NCBI RefSeq assembly: GCF_003634095.1
Contig: NZ_RBIR01000004.1
Coordinates: forward strand, 372,001-436,000
Reading direction: 5' to 3'
From: Arthrobacter oryzae
GTDB lineage: Bacteria > Actinomycetota > Actinomycetes > Actinomycetales > Micrococcaceae
DNA: 64,000 nt
The notes under the pieces were generated by a model, which was not told the DNA's origin, made no database searches, and saw only the letters and a program-made list of their open reading frames with translations. Position numbers and translations under genes: made by a program. Below are positions 56,022-63,988 of this stretch, one piece after another (position 1 is the stretch's first letter; every line of letters begins with the position of its first letter).

Positions 56022-56486
56022 GTGACTGGACTCATTAACGTCGTTGGCGGCGCAGTAGTGGACTCACTGGCCGAACCAAGCATGCTACTCGTGGCGCGGC
56101 GCACGGCGCCCCCGCAGTTTGCCGGAATGTGGGAGTTTCCGGGTGGCAAAGTGGAACCGGGCGAGGCCGCCGAAGACGCCCTCCACCGCGAGCTACGGGA
56201 AGAACTGGGCGTGCTGGTGCGGCTCGGTGCCGAGCTGCCCGCCGAAGCGCCCACGGGCTGGCCGCTCAACGAGAAGGCGGCGATGCGGGTCTGGTTTGCC
56301 GAGCTCGCCGAGGGTGTGCCCCGGCCGCTGGAGGACCACGACGAACTGCGCTGGCTCGATCTTCGCCGCCCGGACGAGGTCCTGGGCCTGGCGTGGATCC
56401 CTGCGGACTTCCCCATCGTGGAGGCGCTCCTGGCGGCCGTCCGGGCCAAGGTGCCGCTCGGCGGGGGAGCCGGACTGACCTTCTAG
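56022..56486 (+). CDS. NUDIX hydrolase, MutT-like
   Basis: 154 residues. The Nudix box GGKVEPGEAAEDALHRELREELG is complete (GX5EX7REUXEEXG). The surrounding LLVARRTAPPQFAGMWEFPGGK and the C-terminal LRWLDLRRPDEVLGLAWIPADFPIVEAL are close to MutT proteins that hydrolyse 8-oxo-dGTP. The leaderless -10 fixes the start. Confidence 0.9.
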   Translation: MTGLINVVGGAVVDSLAEPSMLLVARRTAPPQFAGMWEFPGGKVEPGEAAEDALHRELREELGVLVRLGAELPAEAPTGWPLNEKAAMRVWFAELAEGVPRPLEDHDELRWLDLRRPDEVLGLAWIPADFPIVEALLAAVRAKVPLGGGAGLTF

Positions 56487-56574
56487 GCCGGCCGCCCCGC
56501 CGCGTGCCGTGGTGCGCCTCTCGCCAAACCGTCAGCCATGTGCCTACTCTGAACCCAATCGAGAGGAGAGGCCC

Positions 56575-57717
56575 GTGCAGGTCGGTGTCGGACGAGAGCA
56601 GCGAGCCGGGGAACGCCGGGTTGCGGCCACGCCGGATACCGTGCTGCAGCTGACGGCCCTCGGATTGAATCTCCTGGTGGAGAGCGGGGCCGGAACCGAG
56701 GCTGGGTTCGCGGACGCAGCGTTCAAGGAGGCCGGGGCCACGGTGATCTCCGATCTTCCGTTTGAGGCCCTCGACGTCCTGCTGCATGTCCGCCCGCTTA
56801 CCCCGCAGGCCACGGCCCGGCTTCGGCCCGGCACCGTCACGATCGGGCTGGCATCACCGGGCTCGGAACTGCCGACCGTCCGGGCGCTGGCCGCCGGCGG
56901 CATCACCTCCTTCGCCCTGGAACTGCTCCCGCGGATCTCCCGGGCACAATCCATGGATGCGTTGAGCTCGCAGTCCCTCGTCTCCGGATACCGCGCAGTG
57001 CTCGAAGCCGCCGTGCGCTATCCGCGGTTTTTCCCGCTCTACATGACGGCCGCCGGCACCATCCCGCCGGCGCGGGTGCTGGTCCTTGGGGCCGGCGTTG
57101 CCGGGCTGCAGGCGATTGGCACGGCAAAGCGCCTCGGTGCCCGGGTCTCGGCCAACGACATCCGCGCGGCTTCCGCCGACGAGGTCGCCTCGATGGGCGG
57201 CACATTCATCAACCTTGACCTCGCCGCGGCGGAGGAGGGGACCGGCGGTTACGCCCGCGCCCTCGGCGAGGATCGGGCGGCACGCCAGCGCAGCCTCCTC
57301 GCCCCGCACGTCGCCGCCGCGGACGTCCTGATCACGACGGCCGCCATCCCGGGCCGGGCCGCCCCCTTGCTTGTGACCACCGACATGGTGACCGGCATGC
57401 GGGCCGGATCCGTTGTCGTGGACCTCGCCGCGGAGTCCGGAGGCAACGTGGAGGGCGTGATCGCCGGCCAGGACATCCTTGTGCCGGTCGACGGCGGCTC
57501 GGTCACGCTCGTGGGACTGCAGGACGCGGCATCGGCAATGCCGTCGGACGCGTCCCGGCTCTTCGCCCGGAATGTCAGCAACTTCCTCGCCCTCATCACC
57601 CGAGAGGGCACGGTTGCCCCCGACTTCGACGACGACGTGGTTGCCGGCACGTGCCTGACCCACGGCGGCGCCGTGCGGCACGCCCCCACGGCGGCTGCCC
57701 TGGGAGGAGAAGCGTAA
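56575..57717 (+). CDS. pntAA: NAD(P) transhydrogenase subunit alpha, soluble part
   Basis: 380 residues. NAD(H)-binding domain I of proton-translocating transhydrogenase. Motifs: ERRVAATPDTVLQLTALG, RISRAQSMDALSSQSLVSGYRAVLEAA and the Rossmann VLVLGAGVAGLQAIGTAKRLGA. GTG start, with GAGAGGAGAG upstream. The stop overlaps the pntAB ATG (TAATG). Confidence 0.94.
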   Translation: MQVGVGREQRAGERRVAATPDTVLQLTALGLNLLVESGAGTEAGFADAAFKEAGATVISDLPFEALDVLLHVRPLTPQATARLRPGTVTIGLASPGSELPTVRALAAGGITSFALELLPRISRAQSMDALSSQSLVSGYRAVLEAAVRYPRFFPLYMTAAGTIPPARVLVLGAGVAGLQAIGTAKRLGARVSANDIRAASADEVASMGGTFINLDLAAAEEGTGGYARALGEDRAARQRSLLAPHVAAADVLITTAAIPGRAAPLLVTTDMVTGMRAGSVVVDLAAESGGNVEGVIAGQDILVPVDGGSVTLVGLQDAASAMPSDASRLFARNVSNFLALITREGTVAPDFDDDVVAGTCLTHGGAVRHAPTAAALGGEA

Positions 57718-58145
57718 TGGGCCCGGTAGCGCTGCTGACAGTGGTGGTGCTCGCGGTGTTCGTCGGGTTCGAAGTCGTTTCCAAGGTGACCAGCAAGCTG
57801 CACACGCCGCTGATGTCCGGAGCCAATGCCATCCACGGCATCATCCTGGTCGGCGCCATCATCGTGGCCGGGCAAGCCGGCGACCCCTGGGTGCTCGGGA
57901 TCGCGCTCCTGGCGGTGGTGCTGGCGACCGTCAACCTCGTGGGGGGATTCGTGGTCACGGACCGGATGCTGGAGATGTTCAGCGGGCACAGGCAGACACG
58001 CAAGCCGGCGCAGCCCGGGGGCGCCCAGCCCGGGGCCGGTCCGGCCGGAGGCTCCGCCGCCGGCGAAAGTGCGGACCGGGCAGGCCCTGGCGGCGCGCAC
58101 CCCCGCAAAGGAACCTCCGGCGGCGTGACGGGGGAAGCCCGGTGA
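57717..58145 (+). CDS. pntAB: NAD(P) transhydrogenase subunit alpha, membrane part
   Basis: 142 residues. Three membrane helices with TSKLHTPLMSGANAIHGIILVGAI, the conserved signature of transhydrogenase domain IIa. The last 45 residues are a Gly/Pro/Ala-rich tail. Both ends overlap neighbours (pntAA and pntB), so the three chains are translationally coupled. Confidence 0.93.
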   Translation: MGPVALLTVVVLAVFVGFEVVSKVTSKLHTPLMSGANAIHGIILVGAIIVAGQAGDPWVLGIALLAVVLATVNLVGGFVVTDRMLEMFSGHRQTRKPAQPGGAQPGAGPAGGSAAGESADRAGPGGAHPRKGTSGGVTGEAR

Positions 58146-59515
58146 GCCTCCTGAGCTCCGAGTGGACGGCCCTGCTGTATCTGCTGGCCGCCGTCTGCTT
58201 CATCCTGGCGCTGAAGGGCCTGAGCTCGCCCAAGACCGCCCGCCGCGGCAACGCGATCGGCGCCGCCGGGGCGCTGGTCGCCGTCGTCACCGTGTTCCTA
58301 TCAGCGCGGCTGGAAAACATTCCGCTCATCCTTGCCGCCATCGCCGTCGGTTCCGCGATTGCTGTTCCGGTGGCCCGGCGGGTGCAGATGACCCAGATGC
58401 CTCAGCTCGTGGCGCTGTTCAACGGCGTCGGAGGCGGCGCCGCCGCGCTCGTCGCTGTACTGGAACTTGGCCACAGCGGGGACCCGTGGGTCCGCCTGGC
58501 GGTGGTGTTCACAATGCTGGTGGGCGCGGTGTCCTTCGCAGGCTCCGCGGTGACTGTGGCCAAGCTGCAGGAGCTCATCAGCGCCAGGCCGCTGCTCTTT
58601 CCCGGCATGCCCTGGGTCATGGGGGCCGTCATCCTGGGGGCCGTGGTCTCCGGGGTGCTGGTGGTCCTGACCGGCGCGGTCGGCTGGTCGCTGGCACTGC
58701 TGGGCCTGGGTCTCGCGGCCGGGCTGCTCCTGGTGTTGCCCGTCGGCGGGGCGGACGTGCCAATTGTGATCTCGCTGTTGAATGCCTTCACGGGGCTGGC
58801 GGTGGCGGCGTCAGGCGTGGTCCTTGGCAATGTCCTGCTGCTGGTGGCCGGAACCCTGGTAGGCGCGAGCGGCACCATCCTGACCAAGGTCATGGCCTCG
58901 GCCATGGGCCGCGGAGTCGCCGGCATAATGTTCGGTGCGTTCAAGGGCGGCTCGACGGCGGGATCCACCGCCGTGAGCGACCGGCCGGTGCGCTCGTCCT
59001 CGCCGGAGGACGTTGCCGTCCAGCTTGGCTATGCCCAGCGGGTGGTGATTGTTCCCGGCTACGGGCTCGCCGTGGCGCAGGGCCAGCACACCGTGGCGGA
59101 GCTTGCCACGGCCCTCGCCGACCGCGGGGTGGACGTCGTGTTCGCCATCCACCCGGTGGCCGGACGCATGCCGGGCCACATGAACGTGCTCTTGGCCGAA
59201 GCCGACGTCCCGTACGAGTCGCTTCGGGAGCTGGCAGAGGTCAATCCCGAGTTCGCGAACACGGATATCGTGCTGGTGGTCGGCGCCAACGACGTCGTCA
59301 ACCCGGCAGCCAAGTCTTCCCCCGGATCGCCGATCTATGGGATGCCGATCCTGGAGGTGGTGCAGGCTCAGCAGGTGGTGTTCCTGAAGCGGTCAATGCG
59401 TCCGGGCTTCGCCGGGATCGAGAACGAACTCCTCCACGACCCCAAGACGACGCTCCTGTTCGGCGATGCCAAGGATTCGCTGGCCAGGGTGCTCGGCGCG
59501 GTCAAGGCGCTCTAG
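58142..59515 (+). CDS. pntB: NAD(P) transhydrogenase subunit beta
   Basis: 457 residues. N-terminal membrane domain with about nine helices, including the QMPQLVALFNGVGGGAAALVA motif, then the NADP-binding domain III with VIVPGYGLAVAQGQHTVAEL, FAIHPVAGRMPGHMNVLLAEADVPY and VLVVGANDVVNPAA. With pntAA/pntAB it makes NADPH at the expense of the proton gradient. GTG start in the pntAB stop. Confidence 0.95.
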   Translation: MSLLSSEWTALLYLLAAVCFILALKGLSSPKTARRGNAIGAAGALVAVVTVFLSARLENIPLILAAIAVGSAIAVPVARRVQMTQMPQLVALFNGVGGGAAALVAVLELGHSGDPWVRLAVVFTMLVGAVSFAGSAVTVAKLQELISARPLLFPGMPWVMGAVILGAVVSGVLVVLTGAVGWSLALLGLGLAAGLLLVLPVGGADVPIVISLLNAFTGLAVAASGVVLGNVLLLVAGTLVGASGTILTKVMASAMGRGVAGIMFGAFKGGSTAGSTAVSDRPVRSSSPEDVAVQLGYAQRVVIVPGYGLAVAQGQHTVAELATALADRGVDVVFAIHPVAGRMPGHMNVLLAEADVPYESLRELAEVNPEFANTDIVLVVGANDVVNPAAKSSPGSPIYGMPILEVVQAQQVVFLKRSMRPGFAGIENELLHDPKTTLLFGDAKDSLARVLGAVKAL

Positions 59516-59558
59516 CTTCGAGGCTTTCCGGGTTCCCGGCGCCTCAGAGGGTGGGCTG

Positions 59559-60749
59559 CTAGAACAGGGTGGGCTGCGCCGTTCCTGAAGGGTTGGCGGC
59601 TGAATGGCTGCCGTTCGCGCGTTCGTGGCCTGGGCGGCCCGCATGCCTGAAGTTCGCATGCCCTGCCGTGTCCGGGATGCTCCCGGCCGGGTACTGGGCT
59701 TCTTCCTCGCGGGCGTCGTCGTGGCCGTTGCCGTCCAGATCCCGGTGGCTGAATCCGTGCGAGCCGGAGAAGCCGTGGAGGTCCTTGAAGTAGCGGATGC
59801 GGCCAGCCAGCCACGCCCGGTACTCCTTGGACGCATAGGACCCGCTCCCGTACAGGCGACGGTATTTGCCTGCCAGGTGGGGATGTTCCCTTGCGATCCA
59901 CTGCATGAACCATTCACGGGTTCCCGGTTTCAGGTAGAGCGCGCCGGCCGTGACGCCCGTGGCGCCGGCCGCTGCCAGGGCGCCGAAAAGGGAGTCGAGG
60001 GCCTCGTCGCTGTCAGAGAGCCACGGCATGATGGGCATCGCCATGACGCCGCAGGGCAGGCCGGCCTCCCGCAGCCGGGAGATGAGCTTCAGCCGCGCCC
60101 GCGGCCCCGGCGTCCCGGGTTCCACGGCCTCGGACAGCCGTTCGTTGGTCATGGCCAGCGAAATGCCAACCCCGACAGGCACTTGGGCAGCGGCGTGCTT
60201 GAGGAGCGGGATGTCCCGGGCCAGGAGCGTGCCCTTGGTGAGGATGGACAGGGGAGTGCCGGACTCGGCGAGGGCCGCGATGATGCCGGGCATGAGCTGA
60301 TAGCGGCCCTCGGCGCGCTGGTACGGGTCCGTGTTGGTGCCGAGGGCCACATGCTCGTGACGCCAGGAGGCCTTGGCGAGTTCCTTGCGGAGGATCTCAG
60401 CGGCGTTGATCTTGACCACCACCTGGCTGTCGAAGTCCAGACCGGCGTCGAAGTCCAGATAGGTGTGGCTCTTGCGCGCAAAGCAGTAAACGCAGGCATG
60501 GCTGCAGCCGCGATAGGGATTGATGGTCCAGTCGAACGGCATCTTCGAACCGGCGACCACCTTGTTGAGCACCGATTTGGCGGTGACCTCATGGAAAGTG
60601 ATCCCGGCAAACTCCGGGGTGGAGACGGAGCGCACCAGCCCGGCCAGCGGCAGCAGGGCCGGGGCGGCCCGTGAACTATCGGCCGGCGAACCGGCGGACA
60701 GGGCGGCCGGGGAATCGCCGCGCTCAAGTGCTTGCGCGTCCCATCTCAT
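59559..60749 (-). CDS. Rv2578c-type radical SAM protein (SplB-related), SOS-box controlled
   Basis: 396 residues. The 4Fe-4S motif is CSHACVYC (Cys82, 86, 89) in NPYRGCSHACVYCFARKSHTYLD, typical of the spore-photoproduct-lyase-related group that includes M. tuberculosis Rv2578c. Further motifs: GTNTDPYQRAEGRYQL, TKGTLLARDIPLL and GVGISLAMTNERL. The last 60 residues are His/Gly-rich low-complexity. A LexA box lies 9 bp upstream of the ATG. A DNA-repair role is plausible but unproven. Confidence 0.88.
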   Translation of the reverse strand: MRWDAQALERGDSPAALSAGSPADSSRAAPALLPLAGLVRSVSTPEFAGITFHEVTAKSVLNKVVAGSKMPFDWTINPYRGCSHACVYCFARKSHTYLDFDAGLDFDSQVVVKINAAEILRKELAKASWRHEHVALGTNTDPYQRAEGRYQLMPGIIAALAESGTPLSILTKGTLLARDIPLLKHAAAQVPVGVGISLAMTNERLSEAVEPGTPGPRARLKLISRLREAGLPCGVMAMPIMPWLSDSDEALDSLFGALAAAGATGVTAGALYLKPGTREWFMQWIAREHPHLAGKYRRLYGSGSYASKEYRAWLAGRIRYFKDLHGFSGSHGFSHRDLDGNGHDDAREEEAQYPAGSIPDTAGHANFRHAGRPGHERANGSHSAANPSGTAQPTLF

Positions 60750-60757
60750 GCCTACAT

Positions 60758-60773
60758 TCGAATATATGTTCGA
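60758..60773 (-). promoter_or_regulatory. LexA (SOS) box of the radical SAM gene
   Basis: TCGAATATATGTTCGA, identical to the 16-mer at 20023-20038. On the minus strand a TATATT -10 hexamer lies inside the box, 11 nt before the ATG, so LexA binding would block the promoter. Confidence 0.75.
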
Positions 60774-60871
60774 CTAAATGTCAAGGATGCCACTCGGGGC
60801 CGCGCGGTCCTGCACGTGTCATCGGTCAACCCGTACAGCAATCCTTGCCTCCGCCCTTGGCCAGCCGCCGA

Positions 60872-61390
60872 TTACGACGAAGCGGCTTCGATGATCTTCT
60901 CGTCTCCCTCGTTCACGGCCTTGACTACGGCGTCGTAGTCGCCACGTTCGACGGCCTTGCTGATCTTCTTGCTGGCCTTCTCAATCGCGTTGTCGACGCG
61001 GTCGAGGTAGAGGTCGTCGACGACGGCAACCATCGCCGAGGAGCCCGGCGGCAGCCACTCCTCCGCGTTGACGCCGATGGATTTCTCCTCATGACGCTTC
61101 GCGATGGCGCCAGCGCCAGCGCCGATCCCAGCACCGATCACGCCTGAAAGCAGGAGCGGCGGAGCAAACAGTCCGACGACGAGCCCGCCGATGGCGCCGG
61201 CTGTGGTTCCGCCGGCGACCAGCCCGCCCCCGTGCTCCTTGACCTCGGTCTGACCCGCGGGGTCACGCGACAGGACAACCGCAGCCGCCACGGCGGCGTC
61301 ATCCATGCTCTTGATCGCTTTGAAATCCTCTGCTGCCGAGTCGACGTCGGCGTACGAGGATACAAACAAGGTGTAGTTGTGCTCTGACAT
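60872..61390 (-). CDS. DUF1269-like protein
   Basis: 172 residues from the ATG at 61390 (GTGGAGG upstream). A ferredoxin-like N-terminal half (YTLFVSSYADVDSAAEDFKAIKSM) flanks a Gly/Ala-rich double hydrophobic stretch GGLVAGGTTAGAIGGLVVGLFAPPLLLSGVIGAGIGAGAGA that may insert in the membrane, then a soluble helical C-terminus. The layout fits DUF1269; these are stress-related proteins with no known biochemistry. Confidence 0.8.
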   Translation of the reverse strand: MSEHNYTLFVSSYADVDSAAEDFKAIKSMDDAAVAAAVVLSRDPAGQTEVKEHGGGLVAGGTTAGAIGGLVVGLFAPPLLLSGVIGAGIGAGAGAIAKRHEEKSIGVNAEEWLPPGSSAMVAVVDDLYLDRVDNAIEKASKKISKAVERGDYDAVVKAVNEGDEKIIEAASS

Positions 61391-61809
61391 GGTGCCTCCA
61401 CTGGTTCCGGCCGGCGGAGCGGCCACTCCGCTTGGTTACTCGACGCTGTCGGACCGGGCCGTGCTGGACCTAACTGAATTTCCAACGGCGGGTGGCCTGT
61501 CCCGCCCGGACCGGGCAGTAGGCACTCCGGTCCTCGCGTAGGTCCAACTCTTGCCTCGACGGGTCGGACGCCGGCAGGGCCTTATGGCACCCTTCCAGGA
61601 ACCAACCGAAGCGGCCAGCGGGACCGCGGCTGCCTAGCAGTGAGCATCGACGCCGGGCGGAGCGTCTCATCGCGGCGAAGGCTGACTCTGGTGCGCCCGG
61701 CAGGCTCTTGGGGCAAGAGCGGCTCCGCAACGTACCCAAAGACGGCGTTGACGTGGCTGGGGCGGCGGTGTGAAGCCGCCGTGTGAGGGCGCATTGCTAG
61801 GCTGGGGCG
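61391..61809. other. Non-coding gap between DUF1269 and pcp genes
   Basis: Minus-strand ORFs cross this stretch but lack recognisable protein features and start signals. It holds the DUF1269 ribosome-binding site, a GGCGGC/GCCGCC hairpin (61761-61780) and the pcp -10. I see no gene. Confidence 0.5.
61798..61803 (+). promoter_or_regulatory. -10 element for leaderless pcp
   Basis: TAGGCT, six bases (GGGGCG), then the pcp ATG at 61810. Confidence 0.45.
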
Positions 61810-62451
61810 ATGATTCTCCTGACCGGTTTCGAGCCGTTCGGCGGCGATACGGCCAATCCGTCCTGGGCCGCTGCCCAATCCGCGGCGAGGCTGCTCCGAT
61901 CCGAAGGGCTGGATGTCCAGGCGGTGGAACTGCCCTGCGTCTTCGGAAACTCGGCCAAGGCGTTGACCGCGGCCCTCGAGCGATTCAAGCCCGAGCTTGT
62001 GCTGTGCGCCGGCCAGGCCGGCGGGAGGGCGGGCATCTCCCTGGAACGGGTGGCCATCAATTGTGACGACGCCCGAATCCCGGACAACGCGGGCAACCAG
62101 CCGGTGGACGAGCCCGTGGTCCAGGGCGGCCCGGCGGCCTATTTCACGTCGCTTCCCGTCAAAGCGGCGCTCGCGGCCCTGACCGCAGCGCAGATTCCGG
62201 CGGAAGTGTCCCAGAGCGCCGGGACCTATGTCTGCAACCACGTCTTCTACGCGCTCATGCATGCCCTGCAAATGCGCCCGGGCACCAGGGGAGGCTTCGT
62301 CCACGTCCCCTACGCGGACAGCCAGCTTCCGGCCGGGAGCAGCGCGCCGTCGCTGCCGGCGCAACAGATGGCGGCGGCGCTCGCCGTCGTGGTCCGGACC
62401 GCGCTGGCCACGGCGGCGGATCTAAAGATCGCCGCCGGCGCAACGCACTGA
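61810..62451 (+). CDS. pcp: Pyroglutamyl-peptidase I
   Basis: 213 residues. It removes N-terminal pyroglutamate from peptides. N-terminal ILLTGFEPFGGDTANPSW, catalytic Glu in GGRAGISLERVAIN, Cys in AGTYVCNHVFYALMH and His in GGFVHVPY are all present. No neighbouring gene suggests a special role. Confidence 0.94.
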   Translation: MILLTGFEPFGGDTANPSWAAAQSAARLLRSEGLDVQAVELPCVFGNSAKALTAALERFKPELVLCAGQAGGRAGISLERVAINCDDARIPDNAGNQPVDEPVVQGGPAAYFTSLPVKAALAALTAAQIPAEVSQSAGTYVCNHVFYALMHALQMRPGTRGGFVHVPYADSQLPAGSSAPSLPAQQMAAALAVVVRTALATAADLKIAAGATH

Positions 62452-62532
62452 CTGACAGGCGGCGGCCAAACCGGCAAGCAAACCGGCGGCAGGGCCGGCA
62501 GGGCCGCGCCAGTTCTTCCGTCAGCCGGTTGC

Positions 62533-62602
62533 CCGGCCAGCCAGTTGCCCGGTCACCAATTTTCTTCGGTCAGCCGATCCCCGGCCAGCCAATTGCCCGG
62601 TC
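62533..62602. repeat. Short direct repeat between pcp and SIMPL genes
   Basis: A 22-bp sequence starting CCGGCCAGCCA occurs at 62533-62554 and 62581-62602 with one mismatch. A related CAGCCGGTTGCCCGG precedes it. It lies between convergent genes. Confidence 0.6.
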
Positions 62603-62604
62603 CG

Positions 62605-63243
62605 TCAGTCGAGCAGTTCCCAGACGACGTCGATCGTTGCCGTGACACTCGACTCGCCCGCCTCGACGGTGAATGACTCCGCGGCCACCGCCCGCTGCAT
62701 TGTCGCCATCGGGACCGGTGCCTGGAAGCCTGAGTGCTGGGTGAGGGAAAGCACCTTGCCCAGGCCGGTCCCGGAGAGGGCGGCATAGTGCGCGGCCTTG
62801 GTCCGGGCGTCCGCCCAGGCGGCCTCCCTGGCCCGGGCCTCGACGGCGGAGGCATCCGCGAAACCCAGGCTCAGCCCGTTCAGCCGGACGTCGTCCCCGC
62901 CGGCGGCAACGGCCGCGGCAAGGATCTGCGAGGACAAGGACAACGTCCGGATCCTGATGGCGAGCGTGCTTGAAGCGAGGTAGCCGGTCACCGTCTGGCC
63001 CCGGCCCTCCTGCCAGTTCACCTCGGCACGGACATTGAGCCCGGAGGCGGAGATGTCGGCGCCGTCCACCCTGTGCTCCCGCAGCGCCGAAGTGATGGCG
63101 GCCGATCTCGCACCTGCATCGCCGTAGGCCCCGGCAACGGTTTCCCGGCGGCATTCGACGCCGATGGACAACGTCAGGAGGTCCGGCACCGCCTCCGCAG
63201 TGCCCGTTCCGGTGGCCGAGATGGTTCTGGGGTTGTGCGTCAT
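62605..63243 (-). CDS. SIMPL domain (DUF541) protein
   Basis: 212 residues. TISATGTGTAEAVPDLLTLSIGVECRRETVAGAYGDAGARSAAITSALREHRVDGADISASGLNV is the classic SIMPL opening; the domain covers the whole protein. Family members are often secreted or periplasmic, but no signal peptide is visible here. The ATG at 63243 follows the upstream gene's stop by one base, so the two are co-transcribed; 63255 is an in-frame alternative. Confidence 0.88.
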   Translation of the reverse strand: MTHNPRTISATGTGTAEAVPDLLTLSIGVECRRETVAGAYGDAGARSAAITSALREHRVDGADISASGLNVRAEVNWQEGRGQTVTGYLASSTLAIRIRTLSLSSQILAAAVAAGGDDVRLNGLSLGFADASAVEARAREAAWADARTKAAHYAALSGTGLGKVLSLTQHSGFQAPVPMATMQRAVAAESFTVEAGESSVTATIDVVWELLD

Positions 63244-63244
63244 G

Positions 63245-63727
63245 TCAGGCCTCATAACCGTTGGGGGACGTGGCGGGGGACTCGGCGTACACGCAGCGGC
63301 GTGTCCGCCGACCGGTGCCCGTGCGGCCGGGCCGCGGGTAGCCGCCCGTTTCCAGGCCGGCGAGGCGTTCGAAGACGTTGGCGCTGCCCGGGTTGCCCGT
63401 CCGCCAGAGTGAGAATCCCGCGGCAATGAAGTAGAGGGGAAGGAACGGCAGGCCCAGGCACCAGGCGTACTGGGTGCTGTGCCGCTCCTCATGGCCCAGC
63501 AGAGCAGGATTGGCCAGGGCGGTGTCCGGGCCGGCGCGGAACAGGACCACGTTGCCCACCGTGAAAGCCGCCGCGTATGGAAGCCGCCAGCGGTAGCGGC
63601 TCGCGATCAGCAGCCCCCGCGGGCCGGTACTGACGGGCGTCCGGGCGCAGGCCGCCAGCACCAGGCCCAGAAGGGTCGAGCCGTTCAGCACGTTGGCGAT
63701 CTGCCGCACCCGTTGTCCGGACGTCAT
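63245..63727 (-). CDS. Membrane protein with HEERH motif, function unknown
   Basis: 160 residues. A hydrophobic stretch near 15-30, a second near 50-62 and a third near 92-108 flank GHEERHSTQYAWCLG. HEERH fits HExxH of zinc peptidases, but no third metal ligand is recognisable. The last 35 residues are Arg/Gly/Thr-rich. It forms an operon with the SIMPL gene. Confidence 0.7.
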   Translation of the reverse strand: MTSGQRVRQIANVLNGSTLLGLVLAACARTPVSTGPRGLLIASRYRWRLPYAAAFTVGNVVLFRAGPDTALANPALLGHEERHSTQYAWCLGLPFLPLYFIAAGFSLWRTGNPGSANVFERLAGLETGGYPRPGRTGTGRRTRRCVYAESPATSPNGYEA

Positions 63728-63885
63728 GAGGCCATGGTAGCCGGGGGGTGTGTCCTGCGGGCAGGAGTCCGCGGGGATGTCCGGTGCCCGCGGGCGGTTT
63801 CCCCTGCGGTCAGCGTCCCAGGGAGCCGCCGGGAACGCTGCGTCACGAGCGCCGGGCGTTTGCCTTCCGGCCGGGCGCCGTCTAC

Positions 63886-63891
63886 TAGACT
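63886..63891 (+). promoter_or_regulatory. -10 element of the right-edge uORF
   Basis: TAGACT, seven bases (GGGGTCA), then the GTG at 63899: a leaderless arrangement. Confidence 0.5.
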
Positions 63892-63898
63892 GGGGTCA

Positions 63899-63979
63899 GT
63901 GACCATAAGCCTTGCCGACAACCCGCACCGCGCCCTGCGCCCGGCCGCATGCTGTCGGCATGATCCGACTCGTAGCTAA
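63899..63979 (+). CDS. Leaderless 26-residue uORF with Cys-Cys near its end
   Basis: GTG start; the peptide begins MTISLADNPHRALRP and continues AACCRHDPTRS before TAA. A next ATG lies 9 bp after the stop and has no Shine-Dalgarno sequence, so its translation probably depends on this uORF. Leaderless peptides with cysteine clusters precede sulfur-assimilation genes in mycobacteria and streptomycetes, where cysteine supply controls ribosome stalling. The downstream gene is cut off, so the link is inferred. Confidence 0.55.
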   Translation: MTISLADNPHRALRPAACCRHDPTRS

Positions 63980-63988
63980 GAACAGTAG

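Noticed and set aside
61470..61739. 89-codon minus-strand ORF between DUF1269 and pcp
   Set aside because: No family resemblance, no Shine-Dalgarno sequence or leaderless -10, and overlapping frames of similar quality.
63724..63921. 65-codon minus-strand ORF upstream of the HEERH gene
   Set aside because: It runs antisense to the predicted leaderless uORF promoter and shows no recognisable protein features.
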